From NCBI GenBank assembly GCA_964652255.1, contig CAZZBM010000001.1, positions 186,001-250,000 on the forward strand: a DNA stretch of 64,000 nucleotides, given 5' to 3'. Of this stretch, positions 49,834-57,821 are shown one piece after another. The position numbers and the translations under genes are program-made. Position 1 is the stretch's first letter; every line of letters begins with the position of its first letter. The notes below the pieces were generated by a model, which was not told the origin of the DNA, did no database searches, and saw nothing but the letters and a program-made list of their open reading frames with translations. Source of the DNA: CAZZBM01 sp964652255 (GTDB taxonomy: Bacteria; Bdellovibrionota; Bacteriovoracia; Bacteriovoracales; CAZZBM01).

Positions 49834-49920
49834 ATGATTTTCATGATTTTTTTATGTTTACTATCTTGTCAAGATAGCAATAAAAGTGAAAGAGAAAGAA
49901 TTATTTTAGAAGATGTTTAA
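49834..49920 (+). CDS. Tiny lipoprotein, 28 residues
   Basis: MIFMIFLCLLSC places a lipidated Cys at 12, followed by the 16 residues QDSNKSERERIILEDV. A TATAAG box (49820-49825) ends 8 bases before the ATG. Such tiny lipoproteins resemble entericidin-like peptides in length, but the sequence is not the same. It overlaps the convergent lysine-rich gene by 4 bases. Confidence 0.5.
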   Translation: MIFMIFLCLLSCQDSNKSERERIILEDV

Positions 49921-50609
49921 TCATCAAATTCTTCTGCTAAATACTCCTTAGTAAAAGGAATATCCTCACTTTCTTCTTCTAAGGACTCTTCTATGACATC
50001 AATATCAGCTATATGAAAATCTCTTAAGAGTTGAAAAAAACTTTTTTCATCTTGAAAATTTTTTAATAAAAATTCAATAGCTTCTTCAGGATAGATCGTG
50101 AATAAAATTTCAATAGCTTTTTGTAATTTTCCTTCACTTATAATTTGTCTTTTAGATTTTATCTTCTTATTATTTTTAAAATAATGTAAACGACAATAAC
50201 CTAGGCTTGTACTTGGTTGATCACAATTTTTTTCTTGGCATTCTTCTTCTTTTTTATAGAAATATTCTAAAGTTTTTAATTCTTCTCCAAAAATCTTCCA
50301 ATCAAAAAAATTTTTAGGAAGAATAATTTCTTTATCAAAATTTTGTTCTTCAACTTGAACAACAGTAGCTTTTTTAGGAGCTTCTTCTTTTTTTTTAGGA
50401 AGGGGAGCTTTTTTGTACCCCTCTTCTTTTTTCTTGGAAAGAGGGTTTTTTTTTATAGGTTCTACTCTTTTTTTAGGAAGAGAAATTTTTTTAACAGGAG
50501 CTTTTTTTTTCAGCGCAACAACTGTTTTTTTCTTTTGAATAGGAGTTTTTTTAGCTATTTTTTTTTTAGGTAGAGGTTTTTTTTTGGTAATCTTTTTCTT
50601 TTTCACCAT
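49917..50609 (-). CDS. Lysine-rich H1-like protein with a C-x4-C-x7-C-x2-H motif
   Basis: Residues 1-80 are Lys/Pro-rich repeats (KKKPLPKKKIAKKTPIQKKK and similar units), like the tail of histone H1-like bacterial proteins. After an acidic linker comes a small zinc-binding-like region, CQEKNCDQPSTSLGYCRLHY (C-x4-C-x7-C-x2-H), then a helical domain (LQKAIEILFTIYPEEAIEFL) and an acidic end (EESLEEESEDI). This combination is familiar from predatory deltaproteobacterial genomes. It overlaps the next gene by 7 bases and may bind DNA or RNA. Confidence 0.75.
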   Translation of the reverse strand: MVKKKKITKKKPLPKKKIAKKTPIQKKKTVVALKKKAPVKKISLPKKRVEPIKKNPLSKKKEEGYKKAPLPKKKEEAPKKATVVQVEEQNFDKEIILPKNFFDWKIFGEELKTLEYFYKKEEECQEKNCDQPSTSLGYCRLHYFKNNKKIKSKRQIISEGKLQKAIEILFTIYPEEAIEFLLKNFQDEKSFFQLLRDFHIADIDVIEESLEEESEDIPFTKEYLAEEFDD

Positions 50610-50860
50610 GAATCACTCTTGTACAACTGTTCTATATCTTTTGCAAGATCATAATCTTTTTGAGTAATCATTTTTTGATCATGAGTTTTAAGAAAAAAAG
50701 TTATTTTTTGATAAGTGGCATAAAAATCAGGGTGATGATTTCTGGCTTCTGCTAAAAGGGCTACTTTTTCTATAAAAACGATCATTTTCATGTAGGAAGT
50801 GAATTTTAAATCCTCTAGGACTAAAAATCCTTCTTTTTCTATCCAATTTAAAGTTTTCAT
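50603..50860 (-). CDS. Pterin-4a-carbinolamine dehydratase-like protein
   Basis: A small protein of 85 residues with EARNHHPDFYATYQKITFFL and KTHDQKMITQKDYDLAKDIE. Its core matches the PCD/PhhB signature (Glu/His pair, NHHPD, TH, T..D..LA) that recycles 4a-hydroxytetrahydrobiopterin. The common GLT before D is MIT here. No phenylalanine hydroxylase gene is in the window. Its ATG overlaps the rpsT -35 region on the other strand. Confidence 0.8.
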   Translation of the reverse strand: MKTLNWIEKEGFLVLEDLKFTSYMKMIVFIEKVALLAEARNHHPDFYATYQKITFFLKTHDQKMITQKDYDLAKDIEQLYKSDSW

Positions 50861-50888
50861 TGCTAAGATATGGCTTTTATGCTAAGGA
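50860..50888 (+). promoter_or_regulatory. rpsT promoter
   Basis: TTGCTA (50860-50865), a 17-base spacer ending TTTATGC and TAAGGA (50883-50888). The extended -10 TGC is shared with rpsU. Transcription should start near 50895, before the Shine-Dalgarno AAAGGAG at 50897-50903. Confidence 0.5.
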
Positions 50889-50910
50889 AATTGTTTAAAG
50901 GAGTCAATCT

Positions 50911-51183
50911 ATGGCTAATCATAAATCTGCAAAAAAAAGAGCAAAACAAAATGAAAAAAAATCTTTAGTTAATCAAATGAGATTATCTAAGATGAAAACA
51001 GAAATCAAAAAATTTAATGCTCTGATTCGTGATAAGAAATTTCCAGAAGCGAATGCTTTTATTAGAAAAGTTGAATCTTTAATTGCTAAAACAGCTAAAA
51101 CAGGTGCATTAGCAAGAAATAGTGCCTCTAGAAAGATCTCTACTTTAACAAAAAAGCTCGTTGATCTTTCCGGCAAAAAATAA
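50911..51183 (+). CDS. rpsT: 30S ribosomal protein bS20
   Basis: Basic three-helix protein binding 16S rRNA, 90 residues. MANHKSAKKRAKQNEKKS at the start, and GALARNSASRKISTLTKKL at the end, match bS20. It has its own promoter and Shine-Dalgarno sequence, and is the only gene of its transcript as far as can be seen. The next gene begins 40 bases downstream after a palindrome. Confidence 0.96.
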   Translation: MANHKSAKKRAKQNEKKSLVNQMRLSKMKTEIKKFNALIRDKKFPEANAFIRKVESLIAKTAKTGALARNSASRKISTLTKKLVDLSGKK

Positions 51184-51202
51184 CTTTTAAGCTCTTTTCT
51201 AG

Positions 51203-51220
51203 CTTTATTTTAAAATAAAG
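51203..51220 (+). repeat. Perfect 18-base palindrome before the GYF-like/PilZ gene
   Basis: CTTTATTTTAAAATAAAG reads the same on both strands and ends 2 bases before the ATG at 51223. Together with AAGCT/AGCTT to its left it may serve as the rpsT terminator or as an operator. Confidence 0.6.
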
Positions 51221-51222
51221 GC

Positions 51223-51978
51223 ATGGAAGAAAAGTGGTATTATGTTCAAGAGGGTGAAAGAAAAGGTCCTCTGAATTTAGAAGAACTTAAGATTTTAATT
51301 CAAATCAAAACCCTTACAGCTGAATCTTATGTTTGGACCAAGGGTTTAAAAGAATGGAAGCAACTCAAATTTTTTCCTCATCTTTTAAAGCCAGAAGATG
51401 TAGCACATGATTTCCAGATAGAAAAAAATTTTATTTTCAATAAAGAAGAAATTCAAGAACAAATTCAGGTTCATGATTTTCAAAATGTTTTTTATCTTAG
51501 AACTGGACTAGATAGATCGCAAGGAGAGGGGTCTTTATATGGTCCCTATCATTTACAAAAATTAAAAGAACTTTATCTTCAAAGAAGAATTAATGGACAT
51601 ACTTTAGTTTTTTTTCCAGGGCTCAAAGACTGGGTTTTTCTAGCAGATTTGGATAATTTTAGAGAAATTTTTCAAGAATCTCCTCCTGAAATATCTTTAA
51701 AGCTTAGAGAATTAAAAAAAAACCATCCTCTTTTATCTCTCACTTTAACCCTTCCCACGGAAGAAGACCTTCACGGTATAGGTTTTCATCTTTCTTTAGG
51801 TGGGGTTCAGTGCCTTTTACCTAAACATCCTTCTTTAAGAAAAAATTTACCTGTAAAAATAACCCTTAAGGATCAATTTCAATGTGAAGGTATTTTAAGA
51901 GAAACTTCCCCAGATCTTTTTCTTCATTTTAAAAAACTAACTCCTCAACAAGAAGATTTATTAAAAAGGTTTTTATGA
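51223..51978 (+). CDS. Two GYF_2-like domains fused to a PilZ-like domain
   Basis: Residues 4-55 (KWYYVQEGERKGPLNLEELK ... VWTKGLKEWKQL) and 85-145 (GPYHLQKLKELYLQRRINGH) are GYF_2-like domains. The C-terminal 90 residues (LSLTLTLPTEED, GFHLSLGGVQCLLP) fit a PilZ-like domain that may bind cyclic di-GMP, although the N-terminal Arg motif is not clear. Such architecture suggests a signalling adaptor. A related single GYF_2 protein with a membrane anchor is encoded at 57504. Confidence 0.75.
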   Translation: MEEKWYYVQEGERKGPLNLEELKILIQIKTLTAESYVWTKGLKEWKQLKFFPHLLKPEDVAHDFQIEKNFIFNKEEIQEQIQVHDFQNVFYLRTGLDRSQGEGSLYGPYHLQKLKELYLQRRINGHTLVFFPGLKDWVFLADLDNFREIFQESPPEISLKLRELKKNHPLLSLTLTLPTEEDLHGIGFHLSLGGVQCLLPKHPSLRKNLPVKITLKDQFQCEGILRETSPDLFLHFKKLTPQQEDLLKRFL

Positions 51979-52442
51979 GAATTATTTTTTTATTATTTTT
52001 TTCTTGCACACAAGCTTCAAATTTTATCTTAAAAAAAGAATCTTCTTTTTTTCTTGATGGACAAAAACAAAAACTTAAAAGAATTTCTTGGTACAGCAAT
52101 TTAAATTTAGTAGAAGATCTTTATTACGTTTCTGTTGATGATACCCTGAATCAATACTTAGACCCTATTCAAGAACATCTTTTTGCCCCTTGTTTAGAAA
52201 AAATTCTTATTTTTATCTATAGCACTAGTCATCTTATAGGAGAGAAATCTTTTTTAGAGAGAAATTTAAAAAACTCAGGAGGACAAATCTTCAAACTAGG
52301 AAGTCTGGTCTCTGTTTTTAAAAATCAAGTTTTTTATGAAGAACTTAATCTTTTTCGTTATCAAATTTTTGGTTTTTGCTCTTCAATTCAATTAAAAAAT
52401 ATTATTATTGGGTTGCCTGACTTTAAACCAACTTCTTTTTAG
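51975..52442 (+). CDS. Hypothetical lipoprotein, 155 residues
   Basis: Signal MRIIFLLFFSC has a lipidated Cys at 11. The mature part has paired strands (SNFILKKESSFFLDGQKQKL, WYSNLNLVEDLYYVSVDD), a helix, and two late Cys residues that could form a disulfide. It overlaps the preceding GYF/PilZ gene (4 bases) and the convergent yceD-like gene (20 bases). No family is recognised. Confidence 0.55.
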   Translation: MRIIFLLFFSCTQASNFILKKESSFFLDGQKQKLKRISWYSNLNLVEDLYYVSVDDTLNQYLDPIQEHLFAPCLEKILIFIYSTSHLIGEKSFLERNLKNSGGQIFKLGSLVSVFKNQVFYEELNLFRYQIFGFCSSIQLKNIIIGLPDFKPTSF

Positions 52443-52878
52443 GATAGGGATCTAAATTAAGAATAATTTGTTCTGTTAAAATTTCTTGTAAAGAACAGGT
52501 TTTCTTTTTATCAAAAAGATAGACTTCTCTAAGTCCCTCATATTCTAATTCTACTTCTGAAAAATCATCTAAAACAATAAATTTAAAAGATCCATGAAGA
52601 GTTTCTTCAAAAGGATCAAGACTTAATACACAGGTTCTACACACACCTAGAGTATATTTAACTTCTCCTAATAAGCACTCTCCATATCTTACTAATTTTT
52701 TTTTCTCAACAAAGCCTTCAACTTTAAGTCTTTGTCCCACTCCTAACTCACCAAAAGTTGTCAAAATTTCTCTAACCCAAGTTACATTGTCACTAAGATT
52801 AAATTCATATTTCTCATCAGTATGACATTCAACTAGTTGAAGTTGTCCTTTTTTTTCTATTGAAAGAAGCGTTCTCAT
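52423..52878 (-). CDS. yceD: YceD/DUF177-family protein
   Basis: A 151-residue protein with the DUF177 CxxC in GVCRTCVLSLDPFEETL and the C-terminal pattern LQEILTEQIILNLDPYP. Members bind ribosomal RNA or control ribosome assembly and normally precede rpmF (bL32). No rpmF is next to it, so the usual pairing is lost here. Its 3' end overlaps the convergent lipoprotein gene by 20 bases. Confidence 0.75.
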   Translation of the reverse strand: MRTLLSIEKKGQLQLVECHTDEKYEFNLSDNVTWVREILTTFGELGVGQRLKVEGFVEKKKLVRYGECLLGEVKYTLGVCRTCVLSLDPFEETLHGSFKFIVLDDFSEVELEYEGLREVYLFDKKKTCSLQEILTEQIILNLDPYPKKKLV

Positions 52879-52895
52879 TGATTACCCTTTAATAT

Positions 52896-53666
52896 ATGCT
52901 CAAAGAAGCTTTCATTTATTCACACAAACAATATCTCAAGCCTTTGGTAGAGTGTTTAAGACAGGTTGGGTATTGTTTATACTACATAGATTTTAAAAAT
53001 CTTTCTGAAAAAATTCCTTGGGTTATTGTTGATAGCACAACTTACTTTGAAATAAAAGATCTTGAGTTAAAAACGGTTCTTTTTTATAAAAGAGGAGATC
53101 AAAACCTAGATAAAGCCTTAAAATTTCAACATTTATATCTTCTTAATGAAGAGCTTGATTTGTACTTTCAAATTAAAAATCTTCTCCCTTTCTTAAGAGA
53201 TCTTAATCAAAGTATTTCTGAAAATTTTCAACAAAGCCTTCAATCCCTTCTCTCTATTCAAGGATTAAGATCCAAAAAAGATTTTTTTCAAAAACTTATT
53301 GATATTTTTGAACAAGAACCTTCTATTCGCTCCTATGGTTTTTACTGGAAAAAAACAAGTAAAGTACTAGGTTCTCCTTTTCTTTCAGGTTTAAAATTAA
53401 AGCATTTACCTGATATTTTTTCTGAAGATTTTCATCCTCACCGCATTACCTACTCTCTTTTAGAAAAGGCTAGATCTCAAGTTAAGGATTACTTTATCAA
53501 TCCTTTTATTATTTCTTTAAAAGGTCAGGAAGAGGTTGAAATTCTTTGTTTTTTAGAAATTGATGAATCTTTTTCTCAGAAAGCTCTTTTTCTTGACAGT
53601 GCTTTGAATGATTTTTATAAAAACTTTGTTTTAAAAAATCCTCATGAGTTCTTATTTAGAAATTAA
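52896..53666 (+). CDS. Hypothetical protein, 256 residues
   Basis: MLKEAFIYSHKQYLKPLVEC begins an alpha/beta segment that resembles a receiver-like fold by strand pattern (YYIDF, WVIVDS, TVLFYKRGDQ). Residues 100-256 form a GAF-like arrangement of helices and strands, including FLEIDESFSQKAL. Neither domain is certain. It overlaps the alanine racemase gene by 23 bases. It may be a signalling protein; no enzymatic motif is seen. Confidence 0.4.
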   Translation: MLKEAFIYSHKQYLKPLVECLRQVGYCLYYIDFKNLSEKIPWVIVDSTTYFEIKDLELKTVLFYKRGDQNLDKALKFQHLYLLNEELDLYFQIKNLLPFLRDLNQSISENFQQSLQSLLSIQGLRSKKDFFQKLIDIFEQEPSIRSYGFYWKKTSKVLGSPFLSGLKLKHLPDIFSEDFHPHRITYSLLEKARSQVKDYFINPFIISLKGQEEVEILCFLEIDESFSQKALFLDSALNDFYKNFVLKNPHEFLFRN

Positions 53667-54720
53667 TCTCAATCATCTTAAAGAAAACTATTTATTTTTA
53701 AAGAAAAAATATTCTCAAAAAATCATTTTTGTTATTAAAGCCAATGCTTATGGTTTTGGATCCAAGTTTATTTGTCCTTTTATTTATCAAGAATTAGGAA
53801 TTAAAGATTTTGCTTGTGCAAGAAAAGAAGAAGCTTATGAAATTTTAAATTCTATTGAAAATTTCAAAGGAAGAATTTTTATTCTTTCAGATCTTGATCT
53901 TATTCATGATGATCAATGTTATTCAAACATTTTTTCTTTTCATCAACTTCAATACGAACTTCCAAAAAATTTTTCTCTAAAATTAGATATTGGTCTTAAT
54001 AGACTAGGTTTTTCTCTGGAAGAACTTCCTAGATTAATTCCTCTTTTAAAAGAAAAAAATATTACAATAATTCCTCATCTCATGGGACACTATAGTGCTA
54101 AAAAGCCCATAGTTTTTAAGGAAGAGGAAGAAGAGCTTCTTCTTCAAAGAAAAAGATTTAATCAGGCTTATGAAATACTTTCAGATCATTTCAAGATCAT
54201 AGAAACAAGTTTAGCCAAATCCTCAGCTAGTTTTTTTTCTCCTCTTTATGAAAACACTCATTATTTAAGATTAGGTCTTTCTTTTTATGGTCTTTATTTC
54301 CCTGAGGGTAAGCTTCCTTTAAATATTCAGGCTCAGATTATAAAGAAAAAATTTGTAAAAAAGAACACTCCTGTAGGTTATCAGCAAAATAAAACTGAAA
54401 AAGAAGGTTATCTTTATACTCTTTCTCTGGGGTATGCTGATGGACTAAGTCCATTTTTAGCTCATAAAAAATATCAAAATTTTACCTTTCAGGGCTCTAT
54501 TAGCATGGACTTAACCACTATTTTTAGTGAAAACAATTTAGGAGAAGAAGGTTCTTATTTTCCTCTATGGAACAACGAAGAAGAATTCTTGCAATTTCAA
54601 GAACTTAATCAAATCAAACCTCATGCTTTTTTTTGTGGTTTAGGTCATAGACTTCAAAAAAAATACCTTTATAATAATAAAGAGTATTATTATGAAGCAA
54701 GCTCTAAATACCTTAGGTGA
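53644..54720 (+). CDS. alr: Alanine racemase
   Basis: PLP enzyme making D-alanine for peptidoglycan. The PLP Lys is in FVIKANAYGFGSKF near residue 33. LKLDIGLNRLGFSLEELP is the second block, PHLMGHYSAK holds the conserved HxMGH-like segment, and the catalytic Tyr is in LSLGYADGLSPF. A related SMDL block (GSISMDLTTIF) and GLGHRLQKKY close the protein. Its 358 residues are normal. It overlaps the next gene (mlaE) by 29 bases. Confidence 0.9.
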   Translation: MSSYLEINLNHLKENYLFLKKKYSQKIIFVIKANAYGFGSKFICPFIYQELGIKDFACARKEEAYEILNSIENFKGRIFILSDLDLIHDDQCYSNIFSFHQLQYELPKNFSLKLDIGLNRLGFSLEELPRLIPLLKEKNITIIPHLMGHYSAKKPIVFKEEEEELLLQRKRFNQAYEILSDHFKIIETSLAKSSASFFSPLYENTHYLRLGLSFYGLYFPEGKLPLNIQAQIIKKKFVKKNTPVGYQQNKTEKEGYLYTLSLGYADGLSPFLAHKKYQNFTFQGSISMDLTTIFSENNLGEEGSYFPLWNNEEEFLQFQELNQIKPHAFFCGLGHRLQKKYLYNNKEYYYEASSKYLR

Positions 54721-55438
54721 TTTTACTCTTTATTCTTTTAAAACTCTTAAAGAGACCTTCTCTCATTTTCGCTTTGATCTTTTAAGTGAACAAATTATTT
54801 TTGTAGGTAATAAAAGCCTAGGGCTTATAACTCTAACTTCTTTATTTACAGGAATGGTTTTATGTTTTCAGTCTTATGAAGGACTTAAAATTGTAGGTGG
54901 ATATTTTTTAGTGGGACCACTAGTCACTTTGTCTTTAGCTAAAGAAATTGCACCTGTTTTTTCTTCTATTATCGTTGCGGGTCGTTGTTGTTCCGCCATG
55001 ACAGCACAATTATCAAGCATGAAAGTTTCTGAACAAGTGGATGCCCTAGAAGTTATGGGAATTAGTCCAGAGTATTACCTGTCAGCACCAAGACTTCTAG
55101 CAACTATTCTTATCTTGCCTTGTTTGAGTCTTATTTTTATGTTCATTGCTAATTTTGGTTCTTGGGTCATAGGAACTCAACTTTTAGGAATTAGTACAGA
55201 TATTTTTTTTCTTAAGCTTACACAATTTGTCACCATGACTAATGTTTTAGAGGGTCTCATTAAAGCTATGCTTTTTGGTCTTCTTTTAGGATTAATTGCT
55301 ACTTATCAAGGACTAAGATCTTATGGTGGAGCTGAGGGAGTAGGACTGGCAACAAACAGATCTGTCGTTTGGAGTATGAGTACAATTTTTATTTTTGATT
55401 TTGTTCTTACCAGTGTCTTAGTGAATCTTCTTTATTAA
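54692..55438 (+). CDS. mlaE: Phospholipid ABC transporter permease MlaE
   Basis: Inner-membrane permease of the Mla system, which moves phospholipids between the outer and inner membrane. The hallmark is LAKEIAPVFSSIIVAGRCCS followed by MKVSEQVDALEVMGISPEYY, and the C-terminal YQGLRSYGGAEGVGLATNRS. Its 248 residues match MlaE. It is followed by mlaF and mlaD in the same order as in other genomes (mlaE-mlaF-mlaD here). Confidence 0.94.
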   Translation: MKQALNTLGDFTLYSFKTLKETFSHFRFDLLSEQIIFVGNKSLGLITLTSLFTGMVLCFQSYEGLKIVGGYFLVGPLVTLSLAKEIAPVFSSIIVAGRCCSAMTAQLSSMKVSEQVDALEVMGISPEYYLSAPRLLATILILPCLSLIFMFIANFGSWVIGTQLLGISTDIFFLKLTQFVTMTNVLEGLIKAMLFGLLLGLIATYQGLRSYGGAEGVGLATNRSVVWSMSTIFIFDFVLTSVLVNLLY

Positions 55439-55439
55439 A

Positions 55440-56153
55440 ATGATAAAATTTGATCATGTTCATTTTTCTTATTCTGAACAAAAACTTTTTAAAGACTTAT
55501 GTTTAGAATTTGAAGAAGGAAAAATTACTTGTATTTTTGGTTTTTCTGGTTCTGGAAAGTCTAGTTTATTAAAATTAATTTTAAAATTTTTTACTCCCCA
55601 GCAAGGAGACATCCAAGTTTTCAATCAATCTATTTTACATTTAAAAAATATTTCTAGTTTTCGTAGAAATTTTGGAGTAATTTTTCAATATGGAGCTCTT
55701 TTTGATTCTTTAAGTGTCTTTGATAATATTGCTTTTCCTTTAAAAGAAGTTTCAAAAATGAATCACAAAGAACTTTTACCTATTGTTGAAGAATTAACAA
55801 TAGAAGTAGGACTCAGTTTAGATGACTTAAAAAAATCCATTCATGCTCTTTCTGGAGGTATGAGACGTAGAGTCGCTATTGCTAGAGCTCTTGCTTTAAG
55901 GCCAAAAATTCTTTTAGCAGATGAAGCTACCACTGGCTTAGACCCTATTAGTACTAGGCAAATTTTTCAACTTATCGCTGAAAGAACAAAAAAATATAAA
56001 TTAACTACTTTAGTCATCTCTCATGATATTAGAGAGGCTCTTCATATTGCTGAAGATGTTTTGTTTTTAGAGAAAGGAGAAATAGTAGAATTTACCTCCA
56101 AAGAAAAATTTATACAGACCAAAAATACCACCCTAAGACAATTCATGCAATGA
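55440..56153 (+). CDS. mlaF: Phospholipid ABC transporter ATPase MlaF
   Basis: ATPase of the Mla system. Walker A IFGFSGSGKSSLLKLI, signature ALSGGMRRRVAIARAL, Walker B ILLADEATTGLDPIS and switch His in LVISHDIREALHIAED. GALFDSLSVFDNIAFPL is the Mla-type Q-loop region. It starts two bases after mlaE and is 237 residues long. Confidence 0.94.
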   Translation: MIKFDHVHFSYSEQKLFKDLCLEFEEGKITCIFGFSGSGKSSLLKLILKFFTPQQGDIQVFNQSILHLKNISSFRRNFGVIFQYGALFDSLSVFDNIAFPLKEVSKMNHKELLPIVEELTIEVGLSLDDLKKSIHALSGGMRRRVAIARALALRPKILLADEATTGLDPISTRQIFQLIAERTKKYKLTTLVISHDIREALHIAEDVLFLEKGEIVEFTSKEKFIQTKNTTLRQFMQ

Positions 56154-56178
56154 TTTTATACTTTTATATAGTATTGTT

Positions 56179-57507
56179 ATGAAAACACTACAAGTTGGTT
56201 TTTTTGCTTTTCTCACTCTTAGTGTTTTCTTTATTCTTTCTTTAGCCTTAACCCAAAAAACTTCTATCTTTGAAAGTTATAATGAATACTATACCGAACT
56301 TGCTGATGCTGTTGGTCTCATTGAAAAAGCTCCTGTTAAAATTGCTGGTCTTAATGTTGGTCGTATTGAAAAAATGAGCTTACAAGGTAAAAAAGCAAAG
56401 CTAATTTTAAAAATTCAAAAAAAGATAAAATTACCACAAGATAGTGTTGTTCAGATTAAAAACTCTGGTGCACTTGGAGACAAGTACTTAGAAATCATTC
56501 CAGGAGATGATATTCATTTTTTATCTTCTAAAAGTTTTATTGCAACTACTAATATTAGTGGAGACCTTTATGGTGCCAGTGAAGGTTTGGCTATGGACCT
56601 ACAAGATATAGTTAAACATATAAAAAAACAATTTATTGGACAAGATGGTTCTACTTTAAAAGAAATCACAGATTCTTTAAGAGATATTTTATCTCAAATA
56701 AAAAAAACAACAAAAGTTTTTGCCAATATTACTACTCAAAATGAAAATCGTTTACAAGTTTTAGTAGAAAATCTTTCAAAATTTGGAGAAAAACTTTCAA
56801 AGCTTGATCTTAATGCTTTAGAAGATTTTAGTAAAAACATGGCTCTTATCTCTAAAAATCTTACTGAAGGAAAAGGAACCTTAGGAAAACTTTTAACAGA
56901 TGATGAATTAATTAATAAAACCACAGAAACTATGGAGTCTTTAAGACAACTAACACAGAAATTTAACACTACAAGAACTGAAATTGATATTTATAGTACC
57001 TATAATAATGATGCAGGAGGTTATGCTTCTTTTCATTTAGATATTATCCCTTCTCCTGAAAAAATTTTAAGGCTTGGACTCTCTTCATCTGACTTTGGAC
57101 CAAAAACAACAGAGAGAAAAGAAACAATTAAAACAACGGGAAGTTTAACCACAAATACCTATAAAACTGTTCATACTGAACCTATTTACAGAATTAATGC
57201 TCAAGTTGGAAGAAAATTTTCTGATTTTGCTCTTAGAATTGGTCTTATTGAGTCTTCTGGTGGGATTGGACTTGATTACTATTTTCCTAAGCTAGGAATT
57301 AAAACAAGCTTAGACGCTTTTGATTGGAATAGGTATAAAACAAAGCCAACATTAAGGCTTTCAGGAGAAATAAGACTTTGGAATGTCATCTATATCAAAG
57401 GTGTGGGAGAGGATCTCTTTCATTTAAAACAAAAAGGTATTAGTTACGGAGCTGGACTAAGACTAAATGATAATAATGTTTCTAGCTTATTAAGTTTTAT
57501 TAAATGA
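56179..57507 (+). CDS. mlaD: MCE-domain lipid-binding protein MlaD-like
   Basis: Substrate-binding protein of the Mla system. An N-terminal anchor (QVGFFAFLTLSVFFILSLAL) precedes the MCE domain (SYNEYYTELADAVGLIEKAP, VKIAGLNVGRIEKMSLQGKK, LEIIPG). A long helical region (NITTQNENRLQVLVENLSKF) follows, then a C-terminal region rich in strands that looks like a barrel or beta domain (YRINAQVGRKFSDFALRIG). At 442 residues it is far longer than E. coli MlaD and closer to proteobacterial MCE proteins with tails. It overlaps the next gene by 4 bases. Confidence 0.85.
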   Translation: MKTLQVGFFAFLTLSVFFILSLALTQKTSIFESYNEYYTELADAVGLIEKAPVKIAGLNVGRIEKMSLQGKKAKLILKIQKKIKLPQDSVVQIKNSGALGDKYLEIIPGDDIHFLSSKSFIATTNISGDLYGASEGLAMDLQDIVKHIKKQFIGQDGSTLKEITDSLRDILSQIKKTTKVFANITTQNENRLQVLVENLSKFGEKLSKLDLNALEDFSKNMALISKNLTEGKGTLGKLLTDDELINKTTETMESLRQLTQKFNTTRTEIDIYSTYNNDAGGYASFHLDIIPSPEKILRLGLSSSDFGPKTTERKETIKTTGSLTTNTYKTVHTEPIYRINAQVGRKFSDFALRIGLIESSGGIGLDYYFPKLGIKTSLDAFDWNRYKTKPTLRLSGEIRLWNVIYIKGVGEDLFHLKQKGISYGAGLRLNDNNVSSLLSFIK

Positions 57508-57773
57508 AAAAGCTACCTATTTATCTTTATAAAAATCGTTCCCAACATATTCAAGGTCCGATGGAGGAACTTGAATTAAAAAAACTTTACTTAGAAAATC
57601 AAATTCATTTAGATGATTCTATCTATAAAGAAGGAAATCACTGGAGATTAGTCAGGGATGATTTAGAACTTTTTCATAAAACACCTGAGGTTTCTTTTTT
57701 TCAAAAAAAATCTTTTCTTTATCTTGTCCTCTTCATTTTTTTCTTCTCACTTCTTTACCTAGCTCTTTCTTGA
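57504..57773 (+). CDS. Membrane-anchored GYF_2-like protein, 89 residues
   Basis: The first 50 residues (IYLYKNRSQHIQGPMEELEL, LYLENQIHLDDSIYKEGNHW) form a GYF_2-like domain, and the last 25 a hydrophobic anchor (FLYLVLFIFFFSLLYLALS). It overlaps mlaD, so it is likely translated with it. The TGA stop is also part of the -35 box for the next gene. A second GYF_2-like protein with PilZ is at 51223. Confidence 0.7.
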   Translation: MKKLPIYLYKNRSQHIQGPMEELELKKLYLENQIHLDDSIYKEGNHWRLVRDDLELFHKTPEVSFFQKKSFLYLVLFIFFFSLLYLALS

Positions 57774-57799
57774 CAGTCATTCACTAATCTAGTTATATT
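57770..57799 (+). promoter_or_regulatory. Promoter of the 57822 barrel protein
   Basis: TTGACA (57770-57775), an 18-base spacer and TATATT (57794-57799). The predicted start near 57806 leaves a leader with the Shine-Dalgarno AAAGGAG at 57810-57816 before the ATG at 57822. Confidence 0.65.
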
Positions 57800-57821
57800 T
57801 CTTCCCTACAAAAGGAGATTT

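Noticed and set aside
50343..50573. Plus-strand 76-codon frame rich in Phe and Arg
   Set aside because: It is the complement of the lysine-rich repeat region, which produces Phe-rich antisense frames.
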